From Chimonanthus salicifolius (Eukaryota > Streptophyta > Magnoliopsida > Laurales > Calycanthaceae): a stretch of DNA of 64,000 bases. Below are positions 32,796 to 47,005 of this stretch, piece by piece; the first letter of the stretch is position 1; each line of letters opens with the position of its first letter. The notes under the pieces were generated by a model that ran no database searches, was not told the DNA's origin, and saw nothing but the letters and a program-made list of their open reading frames with translations. Where the stretch lies: assembly GCA_013350335.1 (NCBI GenBank), contig CM023538.1, positions 48,044,201 to 48,108,200 of the forward strand. The letters are read 5' to 3'. The translations under genes and the position numbers were made by a program.

Positions 32796-33448
32796 ATGTC
32801 AGGACGAACTGGAAACGCTAGGGGCCGAGGAAGTAGGACAGGTCCTCAACTCCAAGCCAATCAAGACATACCATATGACGCTGTGCGAATAGCAATGGAA
32901 GCGTTACAGAGGATCGCCTAAGATATGCGACGACCTCTGGCTAGGACCCAGGAGGAGAGAGCCACTACGGCTCTAAAGGAATTCAAAAGGTTAAATCCTC
33001 CAAGTTTTTCAGGAGTTGAGGACCGTACGGCTGTTGAGAATTGGGTCACTCAGGTAGGCGGATGTTTAATACCCTGGCCACTGCCGATGACTTAAAGGTG
33101 ACTTGGGCCACCTACCAACTGGAAGGAAATGCATAAAAATGGTGGGAGTTCAAGAACCAGACCAGAAACTGTGTCCCATGACACGACTTGGATTGGGAGA
33201 GGTTATGATGTATACTGTGATGCGTCCAAATTTGGATTGGGATGTGTGTTAATGCAAGAAGGTAAAGTAGTTGCTGATGGTTCCAGACCACTGCAAGGGC
33301 ATGAGCAGAATTATCCAACTTATGATCTGGAATTAGCAGTTGTGGTCTTTGCATTAAAACTTTGGCGACATTATTTATTTGGTAAAAAAATCAATATATT
33401 TTCTGATCATCATAGTCTTAAATATTTGATCATAGTCCTCTATCCTTC
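32796..33448 (+). pseudogene. Gypsy gag-RNase H deletion fusion, unit B
   Basis: Copy of 9988-10640 with the same stop in Gag and the same joint to RNase H. One base differs near 33025 (GACCGTACGG versus GACCATACGG in A). Confidence 0.85.
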
Positions 33449-34072
33449 TCTCCTTTCCTCTCCCTCCCTCCTTCAATTTTGAACCCTATCTATCTTTACC
33501 TCTCTCGTTTGAAATTCGAACATCAGTTTGCTTGGGCATATGGAAGGAGTTGTGAACTCCAATCCCATCCTCCCTCTTAGGTTGGTTGGCTAGAAGAGTC
33601 CACCACACCGCAAGGTTTTACATCATGTAGAGGCTATTATGTAGAGGCTATAAATAAGTGTCTCATTTGGCTAATTTCGAGAACGCAGATATTGGAGAAA
33701 TCAAAATTTGAGCAAAGTTCTCAAAGTTAAGGTTGATTTGTGTTTGCAAGTAACTTATGAATATCTAGTTTTCCAAAATTTGCATGAATTAAATTGAAAA
33801 TATAATCTGGCATAAAGTCTCGATTTTACTTAATATTAATCAGAATAGGTTTCTTTTCCTTTCCTTCTTTTTCATTTTAATTCATTCAAATGGAAACTGG
33901 TTTTCATGAGATAATTAGTCCATCAAGGATTGCCAGTTATTTAACCTTGATCGGTTTCCATTTGAACTGTTGAATTGTTAATTGTGGGCCGATGGAAGAT
34001 TTCTACACTACCCGAATCCACATCAATAGTTGGATTTCTATTAGTGTGGGCAAGGCCAGTTTTTGCACTACC
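33449..34072. repeat. Pyrimidine-rich stretch and module border, unit B
   Basis: Copy of 10641-11264 with the duplicated ATGTAGAGGCT word and the hairpin arms. No coding signal. Confidence 0.65.
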
Positions 34073-34683
34073 TAGTCTACATCACAGTTTATACAAATTT
34101 TTAAAACTATATAATGTATGATAATGTTGGATAAATATATGAATATTATTTTTTTGATAGAGATTTCCATATATGAAAAATGATCAGTCACACAAGTAAA
34201 AAGTGCTCTTAGGTGAGATCTTTATAGGGAGCCTACCTATGATCATGAGGTTGATGGGAATGAATGGTCTATCTCTATATATTGTGGTTATAAAAGATCA
34301 ACTTGGTTGAATGAGACGGGTCATAATTCGTTCTCATAGCTAGAGTCATTCAATCAAGCCAATATCTTATAAATACCGTATACTTACACGGATCTTTTAA
34401 ACCCATCTAACCTTGTTGTCATAGGTGGGCTCTACATGAAGTTCTTACCATAAAAACACTTTATATTATGCAATTTGTCATTTCCATCTACATATATGTT
34501 GGAAGGAAAATAGTTCTATTTGATTATATTTTTTAAATAAGAGTTTTTATTTAACAGTAAAAAAATTTGAACACTATTTACGTTTTTATTAAAGATATCT
34601 TATGCTATTGCTATACTATGTTGCAACTTCTATTTTTTTCTATCTAAAAATTTAAACAAATTTTACAATTATCAAAAATCACC
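34073..34683. other. 611-bp segment present only in first module, unit B
   Basis: Copy of 11265-11876, again between ACTACC and ATCACC. Confidence 0.6.
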
Positions 34684-34842
34684 TTAAGAACATTCAGCAC
34701 ATCTCCTTGGTATGGAATATCTATCAAGGGTGAACTTATGATCACTCATATATTTTTCTAACATTTGCTTGGATATCTTTCAAAATGTATGAGTGTGTCT
34801 AGATATATTCATTTGAGAATCAATAAGATAATATCTTCATAC

Positions 34843-34995
34843 CTGTAGAAGTTAAAAATTTGCCGCTGAACTTATTCCCGCTCAAATCTAGCGACTGTAA
34901 TTTTGTTAGGTTACCTAAACACGTGGCAACCTTGTCATCATCAAAATTATTGTCACTTAGGTCCAAATGTATAAGAGTGACCAATTTGCATAAAC
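34843..34995 (-). CDS. RLP internal LRR exon, first module, unit B
   Basis: 153 nt, open, phase 1, same protein as 12036-12188. Confidence 0.72.
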
Positions 34996-36716
34996 CTGTA
35001 AAGGATAGGATAGATCATTTCAGTCTCATATTCAGTACATAAGATGCCATTTGATGAATGAAGCATTAATATAAAACACAAATGCTTGAGTCATTACTGT
35101 ATTATGAAAAAAGTTAATTTGTGTTCCTGTTTTATTAGATTGCTTTTATAATAATTTTTTAAAATAGCAGCAAGGTAAAGTTGTCAATATGCATTAGTTT
35201 AGAATCGTTCTCTCTTTTTGTCTGTTAATTTTACAACTGTCTTGAGTTGACTTGAGGTAGTTTCTTTTCTTAAAAGTCAAATTAATTGTAGTTTACAACA
35301 TTAATACAACAGTAGAAAGCTGAGAAGTTGTTTTTACATAAAACATCTTCCAATATAAATAAAGAAAGATGCAGGGTATGATTTATTAAAGCAATCTACT
35401 GGATTTGAAAGAATTATATATTAAATTTGAAATTTCACTGTAGTGTTATAAAAATAAGAAATGCAAAATTATTTGCTTCAAAGCGCTTTATTTTTTTGTC
35501 ATGCAATGACTTTGTTTTTTTTTTTAATTTACAAATTATAATTATGTGTGTTTAAGCATGGGACTATGAGCTTACTATGAGAACAAATGATTTCTCACAT
35601 CCAAAACACAGTTCTGAATAATTTGAAAAAGTTGTATAGACATTTAGAAATGAGAATTTATAATGTATATGTGTCCGAATGTGAGAAAAAGTTGCCTCTT
35701 ATGCTGCTCTCTGCTATATCTAATCTTTGTAACTTCATCAGGTTTGCTAAACAAAAGTTCTTTTATCTTTGTCATTAACCGTAAACTCTCCCCTCTAGAA
35801 TCTTATATGATCAAATTGTCTTTTAATATTTAAAGAACCATAATAATAAATATTTTTAACAAGCTAATTTACCATCATAACTTTTAAAATGTATACAAGT
35901 TCAGACAATTGCATTAAATGTATAAAATATCTATCGATGGAAAATGGGAAAATTTTACACCTATAGAAAGCTTATTTAAGTCAATTTTTTAATTGTCATA
36001 GTTAGCAGACATCACCCACCTCTTATCTGAGAGGACTTCCACACAATTCTCCAACTATTTTGGCTCATCTATTTTTTATAAATATTAAAAAAAATGTCTT
36101 GCTAAAGAATTTGATTATTACAACTCTTTAATCAATAGCAGGTATTTTAGACATTTAATATGTTATAATTGAATATTTGCAATTGAATAAGAAATATATG
36201 AGTACCTTTTGTAACTATAGAAACTATAAAGATGGCTTTTGCAATTAAGACAAAAGATAAGGAGGTATTTACAGATTACCCAAAGTGATATAATAACTAA
36301 TATTCAAACATCTACATGTCATCGCTATTCAAATTGTGCACCTTTTTATATGATTTTTTTAAAAATAAAATAAAGAAGGATAATTAATAATTTATGGAAG
36401 TTATCGCGGTTCAAAAGGATATAAAAAATATTTTACATTTATTAATAAAACGTTGTTTGTTGAGTAGGAAATGTTTATAAATATTATAATACATACTTAT
36501 TTAAGAATAATTTTGCAGTTACTACATTTTATAATTTTAAACATTTCTTGAGCTATATATATATATATATATATATATTTGTGCATTCTTATTCTCATGT
36601 GACAATGTTAACCATTGATAAAGCCATACTCACATTATTGAGATCATATTAATTGTAGTTTTTTTTTAGATTTTATTTTAAAGTTAAGAAATATATAAGA
36701 ACCGGATTTTAAAAAG
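34996..36716 (-). repeat. Intronic sequence with degenerate LRR exon and (TA)n run, unit B
   Basis: Copy of 12189-13911. The broken LRR exon is at 35688-35756 and the (TA)n run at 36554-36578. No functional gene. Confidence 0.65.
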
Positions 36717-37800
36717 TGTCACAAAGTTTCTAAATATGGGCATCTATTAGAGGAAAGGGTTAACCTTAGGGTTGCCTTTCTATGTTTGTACCATACTATA
36801 TTTGTAAGGTTCCCTATTAAGGGATTGTAACATGTATTTATACAGAAAGTAATGAGAAAGGCCACTTAGCCAAAATTCTACATGGTATCAGCTTAAGCCT
36901 GGGATACCTACGAATTGCAAACTTTTTTCAGCCTTTTCCCCTCTCTCTGCTTCTGTCGCCGTCCCTGCTCCACATCCTGTCTGCTCTACGCAGACCCTCT
37001 CTCATTCAGCCACTTCTGTTTCTTCTACAAGAGACTTTTCCAGCGTCTCAGCTCTTCTGCCGCAAGTGATTGCTCTACACAACCCCTCTTCCTGCGCACT
37101 CTCCTACACCAGATCTGCTGCTATTTTGCCGATCCTCGCCCTCACTTGAATCCCTCTGCTCCTGCTCGCTGATTTGCTCTCCTTCAGCCTCTTCTCTTGC
37201 CGCTTTCACCAAATCTGCTCACCACCGCCTGAACAAATTCGCCCCACCCAAACTCTTCCAAGCTTCAACATCCTGTCTACAACTCAGCGGATCTGCCATA
37301 CCTTCTCTTCTGTTGCTGCTGTCGTCAAGCCTCGCCACTCCCCTCTCTCGATATGTTCACGTCCTGATCTGCTCTTCGTTTGGCCCACAACCCTGATCTT
37401 CTTTAGCCGCACGTAGCCTCCTCTGTAAAACCCAACTTTCTCGCTTGCTGCCTCCCCTCTTCAGATCCGCACCTTTCGGCTGCTGTAGGTTGTGCACTTG
37501 AGTGGCTATTCTCCGGTGTGGCTTCATCTAATCCTCTCAAATCTGTCACCCAGTTCGCTTGCCACTCGACTCACAGAGCAAATCTGCATTGATCTGACGT
37601 TGCTCCGGCGCTCATAAAGGCCTCCCGCCATTCGACCTCTCTCTACCGTCTCAGCCCTGTTTCTACTTGAAGTGTTGCTTTGCCCCAAACCTGCTTCTTT
37701 ATCAATGTTGTCTCTTCGCTAGCACTACAGATGAGACACACAAAAAAAGAAAAAAAAAAAAGGCACATCTCAGAACAGCCAACCAGTGCCTGTCCTAACG

Positions 37801-38439
37801 ATGGCTTCCTCCGCAACATCCTCCTCATCCTCCTCTGCCCATGCCATCACCATCCCTAATTCCAACTTTTCCCATCTTGTTTCCATAAAATTAACAGTGA
37901 CAAACTACCTTCTTTGGCATGCCCAAATAAAACCATTCTTTGTTGGCCAACACTATTGGCCCTACATTAATGGCACCAACCCTTGTCCCTCTCCATACCT
38001 TTCCACTGATGACCAATCCAAATCTACTCCAAACCTGCCCACTCCACCTGGAATGCAATGGATCATAAACTCATTGGCATTTTTATTGCGACCCTATCTG
38101 AACCCGTACTTGCACAGATTGTTGGGTTCTCCACCTGTCGTGAGATTTGGAACTGTCTGCAACGCAATTTTTCACAGCATTCTCTTAGCAAATGCCACTC
38201 ATTTACAAATTCAAGTGCTCTCTCTCTCCAAAGGTACAAAGACAAGTTCTAAGTATTTGCAACATGCTAAATCCCTTGCCCATGCTCTCGTCGCTATCCA
38301 TCAGTCGGTCTCCAATGATGACCTCGTTACATCAGTTCTACGTGGACTTGGCCCCGACTACTCCATGTTTTACACCTCTACCATTCTCTCTCCTCCACTT
38401 CCGGTTCACGGATCTTTGCGCTTGCCTCTTATTATTTAA
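37801..38439 (+). pseudogene. Copia gag, C1 unit B
   Basis: Same as 14994-15640, but a one-base gain near 38187 (CTCTTAGCAAATG) moves the out-of-frame middle back into the Gag frame. A 217-residue ORF thus spans it with a wrong-frame central piece. Not a functional Gag. Confidence 0.8.
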
Positions 38440-38491
38440 GTCCTAGCTCACACATCCAGTACCGAGTTCCCCATCCGATACCATTGGAGGG

Positions 38492-41109
38492 GTGTCTGAT
38501 ATTGCCCCTCTCTTTTCCCGCGGGTGCGGTTCCTCTGCTCTTGGTGGTTGCAGTTGTCAGGGTCGCATAGTCAATGGTAGAGGTGGTCGCGGCAATCGGG
38601 GTCGAAGATGCTCACCTTCATCGCCCGGAGTTATTGGCGCTCCTCCACCTATTGCCTTCCAGTGTCAGATCTGTTCTAAGTATCGACATAATGCTACTCA
38701 TCGCTATCAGCGCTACTGCCAAGAGTCTCAGTTCGGGCCTGATTTTCCATCTACCTTCCCTGACATGAAAATTGCTCCTCCTGTTGATCACAATTGGTAC
38801 TTTGATACTGGCGCTACCCATCATATGATAGGTGATACAAACCCCCTACACACCCGATCTGACTATGGTGGCACTAATCAAGTTCTTTTCCGTGACGGTG
38901 ACTCTCTTCTCATTGCACACATTGGTACTTTATCTCTCTCTTATAGTTCCTCTACTTTTTCGTCTTTCACATGTTCTCCATGTTCTCCACATGCATAAAA
39001 ACTTGTTATTTGTCGCTCCATTTACAAAAGATAATTTCTTTTCTTTTACTTTCTTCCCCTAGGGTTTTGTTTTCATGATTTACGTACTAGGGATACTTTA
39101 TTTCAGGACCAACGTGAAACTGGCCTTTCTCCCATCAAACCCACCACTCGCACCGTTCATGCTTTAGTTGCATCCTGCTCCTCTTCATCACTCTGGCACC
39201 AGTGTCTTGGATATCCATCTAATAAAGTGCTTCAAGTTTTAGCCACCAATAAATGTTTAAGACCTTCTGTTAAGTTTTCTCGCTCCAATTTTTGTAGTGA
39301 TTGTGCTTTGGGCAAGTCTATGCAACTCTCGTTTTCAACTCGTGCTCATTGTACTCCACAACAATTTATTTAATTCATTCAGATGCATGGATGTCTCCAG
39401 TTTTATCAGTTTCTGGATTTCGATATTATGTCTTATTCACAGATGATTATACACGTCATTCTTGGATTGTTCCTATGCGACATAAATAAGAAGTTTTCAC
39501 TAATTTTCAAAACTTTATTGTATTTGTTGAAAATCACTTTTCCACTACCATTAAATACTTTCAAAGTGATGGTGGCAAAGAGTATGATAATCATTCCTTT
39601 CATAACATGTGTGTGCAAAAAGGGCTCATTCACCGTTTATCATGTCAACACACTCCACGGCAAAACAGTCTTGCTGGACGCAAACACCGTCATTTGTTTG
39701 AAATGGGCTGCACACCCCTTCTTGCGTCTCATCTCCCACATCACCTCTAAGTTGACGCTATTTTCACTGTTGTGTATCTAGTCAATCAACTGCCAACACC
39801 ACTTCTCAAACAGGTCCTCACCTTATCAACAGCTATATGGCACTACAGCTGATTATCTCAATTTTCGCACATTCAGGTGTGATTGCTACCATTACTTAGG
39901 TAATTATACTACTAACAAACTTCAACCTCGATCGGTTGAGTGTGTGTTTCTTGGTTATAGTGATCACCACAAGGGCTACATGTGTCTTCACCCCTCCACT
40001 GGTAGAGTTTACCTCTCCCACCACATACTCTTCAATGAAGTTGTCTTTCCCTATGCCACTACCGAGAGGAACACCGCATCATCTTCCTCAGACATGGTCT
40101 TCCTTCCTGTTATCACCATATCTCCTGCACAGGCACCTTCTACTCTTCTTGCATCTCCGACAACCACATCAACGACTCCATTAGAAGTGCATGCTTCAGA
40201 ACCTGGCACCTCACCACCTCCACTTACTGCACTAGCATCGACTTTTGTTATAGCCTCTGCTCCACCTGATAATGTTCACCCTATGGTGACTCGTACTAAG
40301 GACGGCATCTCAGAGCCCAAAAAGTGGGCTGACATTTCTAATCGTCATCCCCTCCCACAGGTTTTTGCTTCTATGGTCTCTACCTCTGATATTGAGCCCA
40401 CTTGCTACACTAATGTTGTTCGATCTGCGGCATGGTGTCAGTCCATGAATGATGAATGCAATGATCTTCTACGACAGCAAACTTGGTCTCTTGTTCTACC
40501 CCCACCAAACTCTAATCGTGTTGGTTGCAAATGGGTTTTTAAGATTCAACGGCGATTTGATGGTAGCATTGAGCGTTACAAAGCAAGACTTGTTGCTAAT
40601 GGCTTTCATTAACAGGCCGACATCGACTATTATGAGACCTTCAGTCCAGGTGTCAAACCCACTACTATCTGCACTGTTCTCACTCTTGCCGTCACTTCTG
40701 CTTGGTCCATCCACCAGTTGGATGTCAAGAATACTTTTCTTCATGGCCATCTTACAGAAGAAGTGTATATGTCTCAACCTCCTGGCTTTGTTGATCCTCG
40801 TCGTCCTCATCATGTTTGTAAATTACAAAAAGTTATTTATGGTCTAAAACAAGCACCCGGGTGTGGTTTCAACGTTTTAGCTCATTCCTTCTCTCTCATG
40901 TTTTTATTCAAAACAAAGCCGACAACTCTATGTTCACATATAGACGTGGTACACATATTATGGTTCTTCTTCTTTATGTTGATGACATCGTCTTGACTGG
41001 CAATTCTCCATCGCTTCTTCAGTCCTTACTCGCAGACTGGGTACTGAATTTGAAATCAAAGATCTTGGTACTCTCCACTACTTCTTGATATTTTGTAGAG
41101 GCTATAAAT
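38492..41109 (+). pseudogene. Copia pol (protease, integrase, partial RT), C1 unit B
   Basis: Copy of 15684-18302 with the DTGA protease site, Gly in the integrase Glu position, the CATTAA stop near 40609 and YVDD near 40975. An extra base near 39811 breaks the frame ahead of the SPYQQLYG block. Confidence 0.85.
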
Positions 41110-41935
41110 AAGTGTCTCATGTGGCTAATTTCGAGAACGCAGATATATTGTGACCATATTAATTGTAGTTTTTTTTTAGATTTTATTTTAAAGTTAAGAA
41201 ATATACAAGAACCGGATTTCAAAAAGTGTCACAAAGTTTCTAAATATGGGCATCTATTAGAGGAAAGGGTTAACCTTAGGGTTGCGTTTCTATGTTTGTA
41301 CCATACTATATTTGTAAGGTTCCCTATTAAGGGATTGTAACATGTATTTATACAGAAAGTAATGAGAAAGGCCACTTAGCCAAAATTCTACATGGTATCA
41401 GCTTAAGCCTGGGATTCCTACGAATTGCAAACTATTTTTAGCCTTTCTCCCTCTCTCTGCTTCTGTCATCGTCACTGCTCCACATCCTATCTGCTCTACG
41501 CAGACCTCTCTCATTCATCCACTTCTGTTTCTTCTACAAAAGACTTTTCCAGCGTCTCACCTCTTCTGCCACAGGTGATTGCTCTACACAACCCCTCTTC
41601 CTGCGCACTCTCCTACACCAGATCTGCTGCTATTTCGCCAATCCTCGCCCTTCATCGAATCCTCTCAAATCTGTCACCCAGATCGCTGCCACTCGACTCA
41701 CAGAGCAAATCCGCAATCGATCAGACGCTACTCCGGCGCGTATAAAGGCCTCCTGCCATTCGACCTCTGTCTACCGTCTCAGCCCTATTTCTACTTGCAG
41801 TGGGTGCTTCGCCCCAAAACCTACTTCTTTATTCAGTCTTGTCTCTATTCTCGAGCACTACAGATGAGACACACAAAAAAAAAAAGAAAAAAACAAGGCA
41901 CATCTCTGAACAGCCAACTAGCGCCTGTCCTAACG

Positions 41936-42570
41936 ATGGCCTCCTCCCAGCATCCTCTTCATCCTCCTCTACCCATGCCATCACCATGCCCACTCCAACT
42001 TTTCCCATTTTGTCTCCATAAATTAACGAGACAAACTACCTTCTTTGGCATGCCCAATAAAACCATTCTTGTTGGCCACACTATTGTCCCTACATTATGG
42101 CACCAACCCTTGTCCCTCTCCATACCTTCCACTGATGACCAATCCAAATCTACTCCAAACCCTGCCTACTCCACCCGGATTGCAATGGATAAGAAACTCG
42201 TTGGCATGTTTTATGGCGACCTAATCTAAACCCGTCCTTGCACAGATTGTTGGGTTCTCCACCTCTCGTGAGATTTGGAATTGTCTGCAACACAATTTTT
42301 CACAGCATTCTCTTGCAAATGCCACTCATTTATGAATTCAAGTGCTCTCTCTCTCCAAAGGTACAAAGACAATTTCTGAGTATTTGCAACATGCTAAATC
42401 CCTTGCCGATACTCGCTATCCATCAATCGATCTCCAATGATGACCTCGTTACATCAGTTCTACGTGGACTTGGCCCCGACTACTCCATGTTTTACACCTC
42501 TACCATTCTCTCTCCTCCACTTCCGACGTTCACGGATCTTTGCGCTTGCCTCTTATTATTTAAGTCCTAG
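41936..42570 (+). pseudogene. Copia gag, C2 unit B
   Basis: Copy of 19117-19760 with several further one-base losses between 41940 and 42240. The GLGPDYSMFYTS part near 42470 is unchanged. Confidence 0.75.
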
Positions 42571-42599
42571 CTCACACATCCAGTACCGAGTTCCCCATC

Positions 42600-43113
42600 C
42601 GATACCATTGGAGGTGTGTATGATATTGCCCCTCTCTTTTCCTGCTGGTGCGGTTCCTCTGCTCTTGGTGGTTGCAGTCGTCAGGGTCGCATAGACAATG
42701 GTAGAGGTGGTCGCGGCAATCGTGGTCGAAGATGTTCACCTTCATCGCCTGGAGTTCTTGGCGCTCCTCCACTTGTTGCCTTCTAGTGTCAGATCTGTTC
42801 TAAGTATCGACATAATGCTACTCATCGCTATCAGCGCTACTGCCAAGAGTCTTAGTTAGGGGCTGATCTTCCATCTACCGTCCCTGACATGAAAATTGCT
42901 CCTCCAGTTGATCACAATTCGTACTTTGATACTGGCGCTACCCATCATATGATAGGTGATGCAAACCCCCTACACACCCGATCTGACTATGGTGGCACTA
43001 ATGAAGTTCTTTTATGTGACGATGACTCTCTTCTCATTGCACATACTGGTACTTTATCTCTCTCTTCTAGTTCATCTACTTTTTCGTCGTTCACATGTTC
43101 TCCATGGTCCCCA
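42600..43113 (+). pseudogene. Copia Gag C-terminus and protease, C2 unit B
   Basis: Copy of 19800-20302 with the same TAG stops and YFDTGATHHM. Confidence 0.75.
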
Positions 43114-44377
43114 TGTTAACCCCAAGGTTTCAACCCAAGGATATATGGGTATTTTGATGACCACAAATCATTAAAGTGTGATATTTAATATTTCAAATGA
43201 TATTACTCAATGAGACAGGTAATCACATTTACAAAGAAGAAAGAAGGGCAAGATCAATGAAGATTAATGCAAGAGATTGGATGACTTATCAATCTTTGAA
43301 GTTCAAATGGCAAATGATACAAGTATTGAAGATTGAAGATTAAAGATCAAACTTGTGTTCTTAGTTTTGGTCATGAGGTTAAGAACAAAATGTAAGTACT
43401 CAATTGTTGAACACCATGGCTCAAGTCACCCTCTAGTGGACCCTTGGAAAACGAAGCTTATCTTATGCTTAAGTCCCCAAGACCTATGTGTCTGAAATGA
43501 CCAAAATGAAGCCAAAACTACACAAAACATCTTTAGGTCATTTCAGTCGACTGAAGTTGAAGTTTCAGTCGACTGAATCAATGGATTATGGGGAGACGAG
43601 ATTTTAGTCGGCTGAATCAAGATTTCAGCCTACTGAAGTACTGTATTTTTAGTGGGGAGTAATGTCAGTCAACTGAAATGAATTTTCAGCCGACTGAAAT
43701 GCTAGATGTTCATATGCGAATTTTCAGTCGACTGAAATTATGTTTCACCGACTGAAAAACAGAATTTTCATGACTTGCAATTTCAGTCGACTGAATTCTC
43801 AGATTCAGCCGACTGAATTATTCACAGATAAACTGTTTGTGGTTTCGGGCATTTTCAGTCGACTGAATATTCACTTCAGTTGACTGAATTTGCGAAACGG
43901 TAATATTTTTTGAACAATAAATGCTCCCTCCAACGGCCCCTTGCTTCATTTAATGCTTGGTAACGGTTCTAAATATGACAAAATTATAAAACCAGCTTCT
44001 ATGAGTAAATGGGCTGCTGATTTACTTGAAATTAAGAGGAATCCATTGAAATCAAAATCTCAAGCATACTCTAGCTCAAAATCCATCTCTTACAATCTTA
44101 CCTTGAGCCATTTCAGTTCAACTCTTTGAGTAACTCTTAGAAAACTAGATTTGTAAACATTTGAGAGTTACTCTTAAGCTTTACATTTTAATCTTTTATA
44201 ATTCCTTGAGAGATAAAGTTTGAGAAGGGTTGGTGTAACCCTTGTGAAGGAGAAGGGTGTCTTCACCTTCAAGACGTGTAATAGGTTTCTTCTCCACCCT
44301 TGAAGGAGAAGTTTAGTGCATTCAATCCTCAAGTGGTGTACTTGAGGCGATGACGTAGGCAAGAACGCCGAATCTCG
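43114..44377 (+). mobile_element. SIRE-like LTR segment inside C2, unit B
   Basis: Copy of 20303-21570 with a few indels. The palindrome array spans 43544-43888 and keeps all twelve motif positions; the eighth has lost one base just before CCGACTGAA. Confidence 0.6.
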
Positions 44378-44389
44378 TCTTGACCGGTG

Positions 44390-44545
44390 TGGTACACATA
44401 TTATGTTCTTCTTCTTTATGTTGATGTCATCGTCTTGACCGGCAATTCTCCATCGCTTCTTCAATCCTTTACTCGCAGACTGGGTACCGAATTTGAAAAC
44501 AAAGATCTCGGCGCTCTCCACTACTTCTTGCTATTATGTAGAGCC
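44390..44545 (+). pseudogene. Copia RT fragment, C2 unit B
   Basis: Same fragment and same YVDV change as 21582-21736, and the same 13-bp filler at the joint. Confidence 0.78.
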
Positions 44546-45124
44546 TATAAATAAGTGTCTCATTTGGCTAATTTCGAAACGCAGATATTGGAGAAATCAA
44601 AATTTGAGCAAAGTTCTCAAGTAAGGTTGATTTGTGTTTGCAAGTAGCTTATGAATTTCTAGTTTTCCTAAATTTGCATGAATTAAATTGAAAATAGAAT
44701 CTGGCATAAAGTCTCGATTTTACTTAATATTAATTAGAATAGGTTTCTTTTCCTTTCCTTCTTTTTCATTTTAATTCATTCAAATGGAAACTAGTTTTCA
44801 TGAGATAATTAGTCCATCAGGATTGCTAGTTGTTTAACCTTGATCGGTTTCCATTTGAACTGTTGAATTGTTAATTGTGGGCCGATGGAAGATTTCTACA
44901 CTACCCGAATCCACATCAACAGTTGGATTTCTATTAGTGTGGGCAAGGCCAGTTTCTGCACTACCTTAAGAACATTCAGCACATCTCCTTGGTATGGAAT
45001 ATCTATCAAGGCTCAACTTATGATCACTCATATATTTTTCTAACATTTGTTTGGATATCTTTCAAAATGTATGAGTGTGTCTAGATATATTCATTTGAGA
45101 ATCAATAAGATAATACCTTCATAC
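44546..45124. repeat. Module border segment, second copy, unit B
   Basis: Copy of 21737-22323, with single-base losses (for example near 44619 and 44819). The 612-bp segment is absent, as in unit A's second module. Confidence 0.65.
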
Positions 45125-45274
45125 CTGTAGAAGTTAAAAATTTGCCGCTGAACTTATTCCCGCTCAATCTAGCGACTGTAATTTTGTTAGGTTACCTAAA
45201 CACGTGGCAACCTTGTCATCATCAAAATTATTGTCACTTAGGTCCAAATGTAAGAGTGACCAATTTGCATAAAC
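45125..45274 (-). pseudogene. RLP LRR exon with indels, second module, unit B
   Basis: Copy of 22324-22476 but 150 nt, missing one base near 45167 and two near 45250. Both lie inside the LRR, so the middle is out of frame although total length is a multiple of three. It may be intact in reality if the losses are sequencing errors. Confidence 0.6.
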
Positions 45275-47005
45275 CTGTAAAGGATAGGATAGATCATTTC
45301 AGTCTCATATTCAGTACATAAGATGCCATTTGATGAATGAAGCATTAATATAAAACACAAATGCTTGAGTCATTACTGTATTATGAAAAAGTTAATTTAT
45401 GTTCCTGTTTTATTAGATTGCTTTTATAATAATTTTTTAAAATAGCAGCAAGGTAAAGTTGTCAATATGCATTAGTTTAGAATCGTTCTCTCTTTTTGTC
45501 TGTTAATTTACAACTCTCTTGAGTTGACTTGAGGTAGTTTCTTTTCTTAAAAGTCAAATTAATTGTAGTTTACAACATTAATACAACAGTAGAAAGCTGA
45601 GAAGTTGTTTTTACATAAAACATCTTCCAATATAAATAAAGAAAGATGCAGGGTATGATTTATTAAAGCAATCTATTGGATTTGAAAGAATTATATATTA
45701 AATTTGAAATTTCACTGTAGTGTTATAAAATAAGAAATGCAAAATTATTTGCTTCAAAGCGCTTATTTTTTGTCATGCAATGACTTTGTTTTTTTTTTTA
45801 ATTTACAAATTATAATTATGGTGTGTTAAGCATGGGACTATGAGCTTACTATGAGAACAAATGATTTCTCACATCCAAAACACAGTTCTGAATAATTTGA
45901 AAAAGTTGTATAGACATTTAGAAATGAGAATTTATATGTATATGTGTCCGAATGTGAGAAAAAGTTGCCTCTTATGCTGCTCTCTGCTATATCTAATCTT
46001 TGTAACTTCATCAGGTTTGCTAAACAAAAGTTCTTTTATCTTTGTCATTACCGTAAACTCTCCCCTCTAGAATCTTATATGATCAAATTGTCTTTTAATA
46101 TTAAAGAACCATAATAATAAATATTTTTAACAAGCTAATTTACCATCATAACTTTTAAAATGTATACAAGTTTCAGACATTGCATTAAAGGTATAAAATA
46201 TCTATCGATGGAAAATGGGAAATTTTACACCTATAGAAAGCTTATTTAAGTCAATTTTTAATTATCATAGTTAGCAGACATCACCCACCTCTTATCTGAG
46301 AGGACTACCACACAATTCTCCAACTATTTTGGCTCATCTATTTTTCATAAATATTTTAAAAAATGTCTTGCTAAAGAATTTGATTATTACAACTCTTTAA
46401 TCAATAGCAGGTATTTTAGACATTTATATGTTAGAATTGAATATTTTGCAATTGAATAAGAAAGATATGAGTACCTTTGTAACTATAGAAACTATAAGAT
46501 GGCTTTTGCAATTAAGACAAAGATAAGGAGGTATTTACAGATTGCCCAAAGTGATATAATAACTAATATTCAAATATTTATCATGTCGTCGCTATTCAAA
46601 TTGTGTACCCTTTTATATGATTTTTTTTGAAAATAAAATAAAGAAGGATAATTAAAAATTTATGGAAGTTATTGCGGTTCAAAAGGATATAAAACATATT
46701 TTACATTTTTTAATAAAACGTTGTTCGTTGAGTTGGACATGTTTATAAATATTATAATACATACTTATTTAAGAATAGTTTTGCAGTTACTAAATTTTAT
46801 AATTTTAAACATTTCTTGGAATTAAAAAATAGAGATACTAACACTCTCCAGTAAAATATTGACAATTAATACATACCACTTTTTTGAATGCCGATATTTT
46901 GATATCGATTTTCATATGGAGTTGATTTTAACACTTTTCCACAACGAGACATCCTTTAATTTGGAGTTATGTAACTCAAATATGAGAGCAGAGAGTGATG
47001 ATTAC
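45275..47005 (-). repeat. Intronic sequence with degenerate LRR exon, second module, unit B
   Basis: Copy of 22477-24222 with many one-base deletions. The broken LRR exon is at about 45961-46028. No functional gene. Confidence 0.6.

Larger units (their letters stand above)
36717..41109 (+). mobile_element. Truncated Ty1/copia element C1, unit B
   Basis: LTR 36717-36882, primer-binding site 36883-36892, long leader with the extra segment of about 385 bp, gag, protease, integrase and RT, with the same truncated end. Private indels include a C or T gain near 37560, an A gain at about 38187, an A gain near 39811 and a T loss near 41027. Confidence 0.9.
41227..44545 (+). mobile_element. Copia element C2 with SIRE-like LTR replacement, unit B
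   Basis: LTR 41227-41392, primer-binding site 41393-41402, gag start 41936, protease to 43113, SIRE-like LTR 43114-44377, RT end 44390-44545. Same joints as in unit A. Many single-base deletions relative to A (for example the gag start reads ..CTCCTCCCAGCATCC and has lost bases near 41947, 41990 and 42020). Confidence 0.85.
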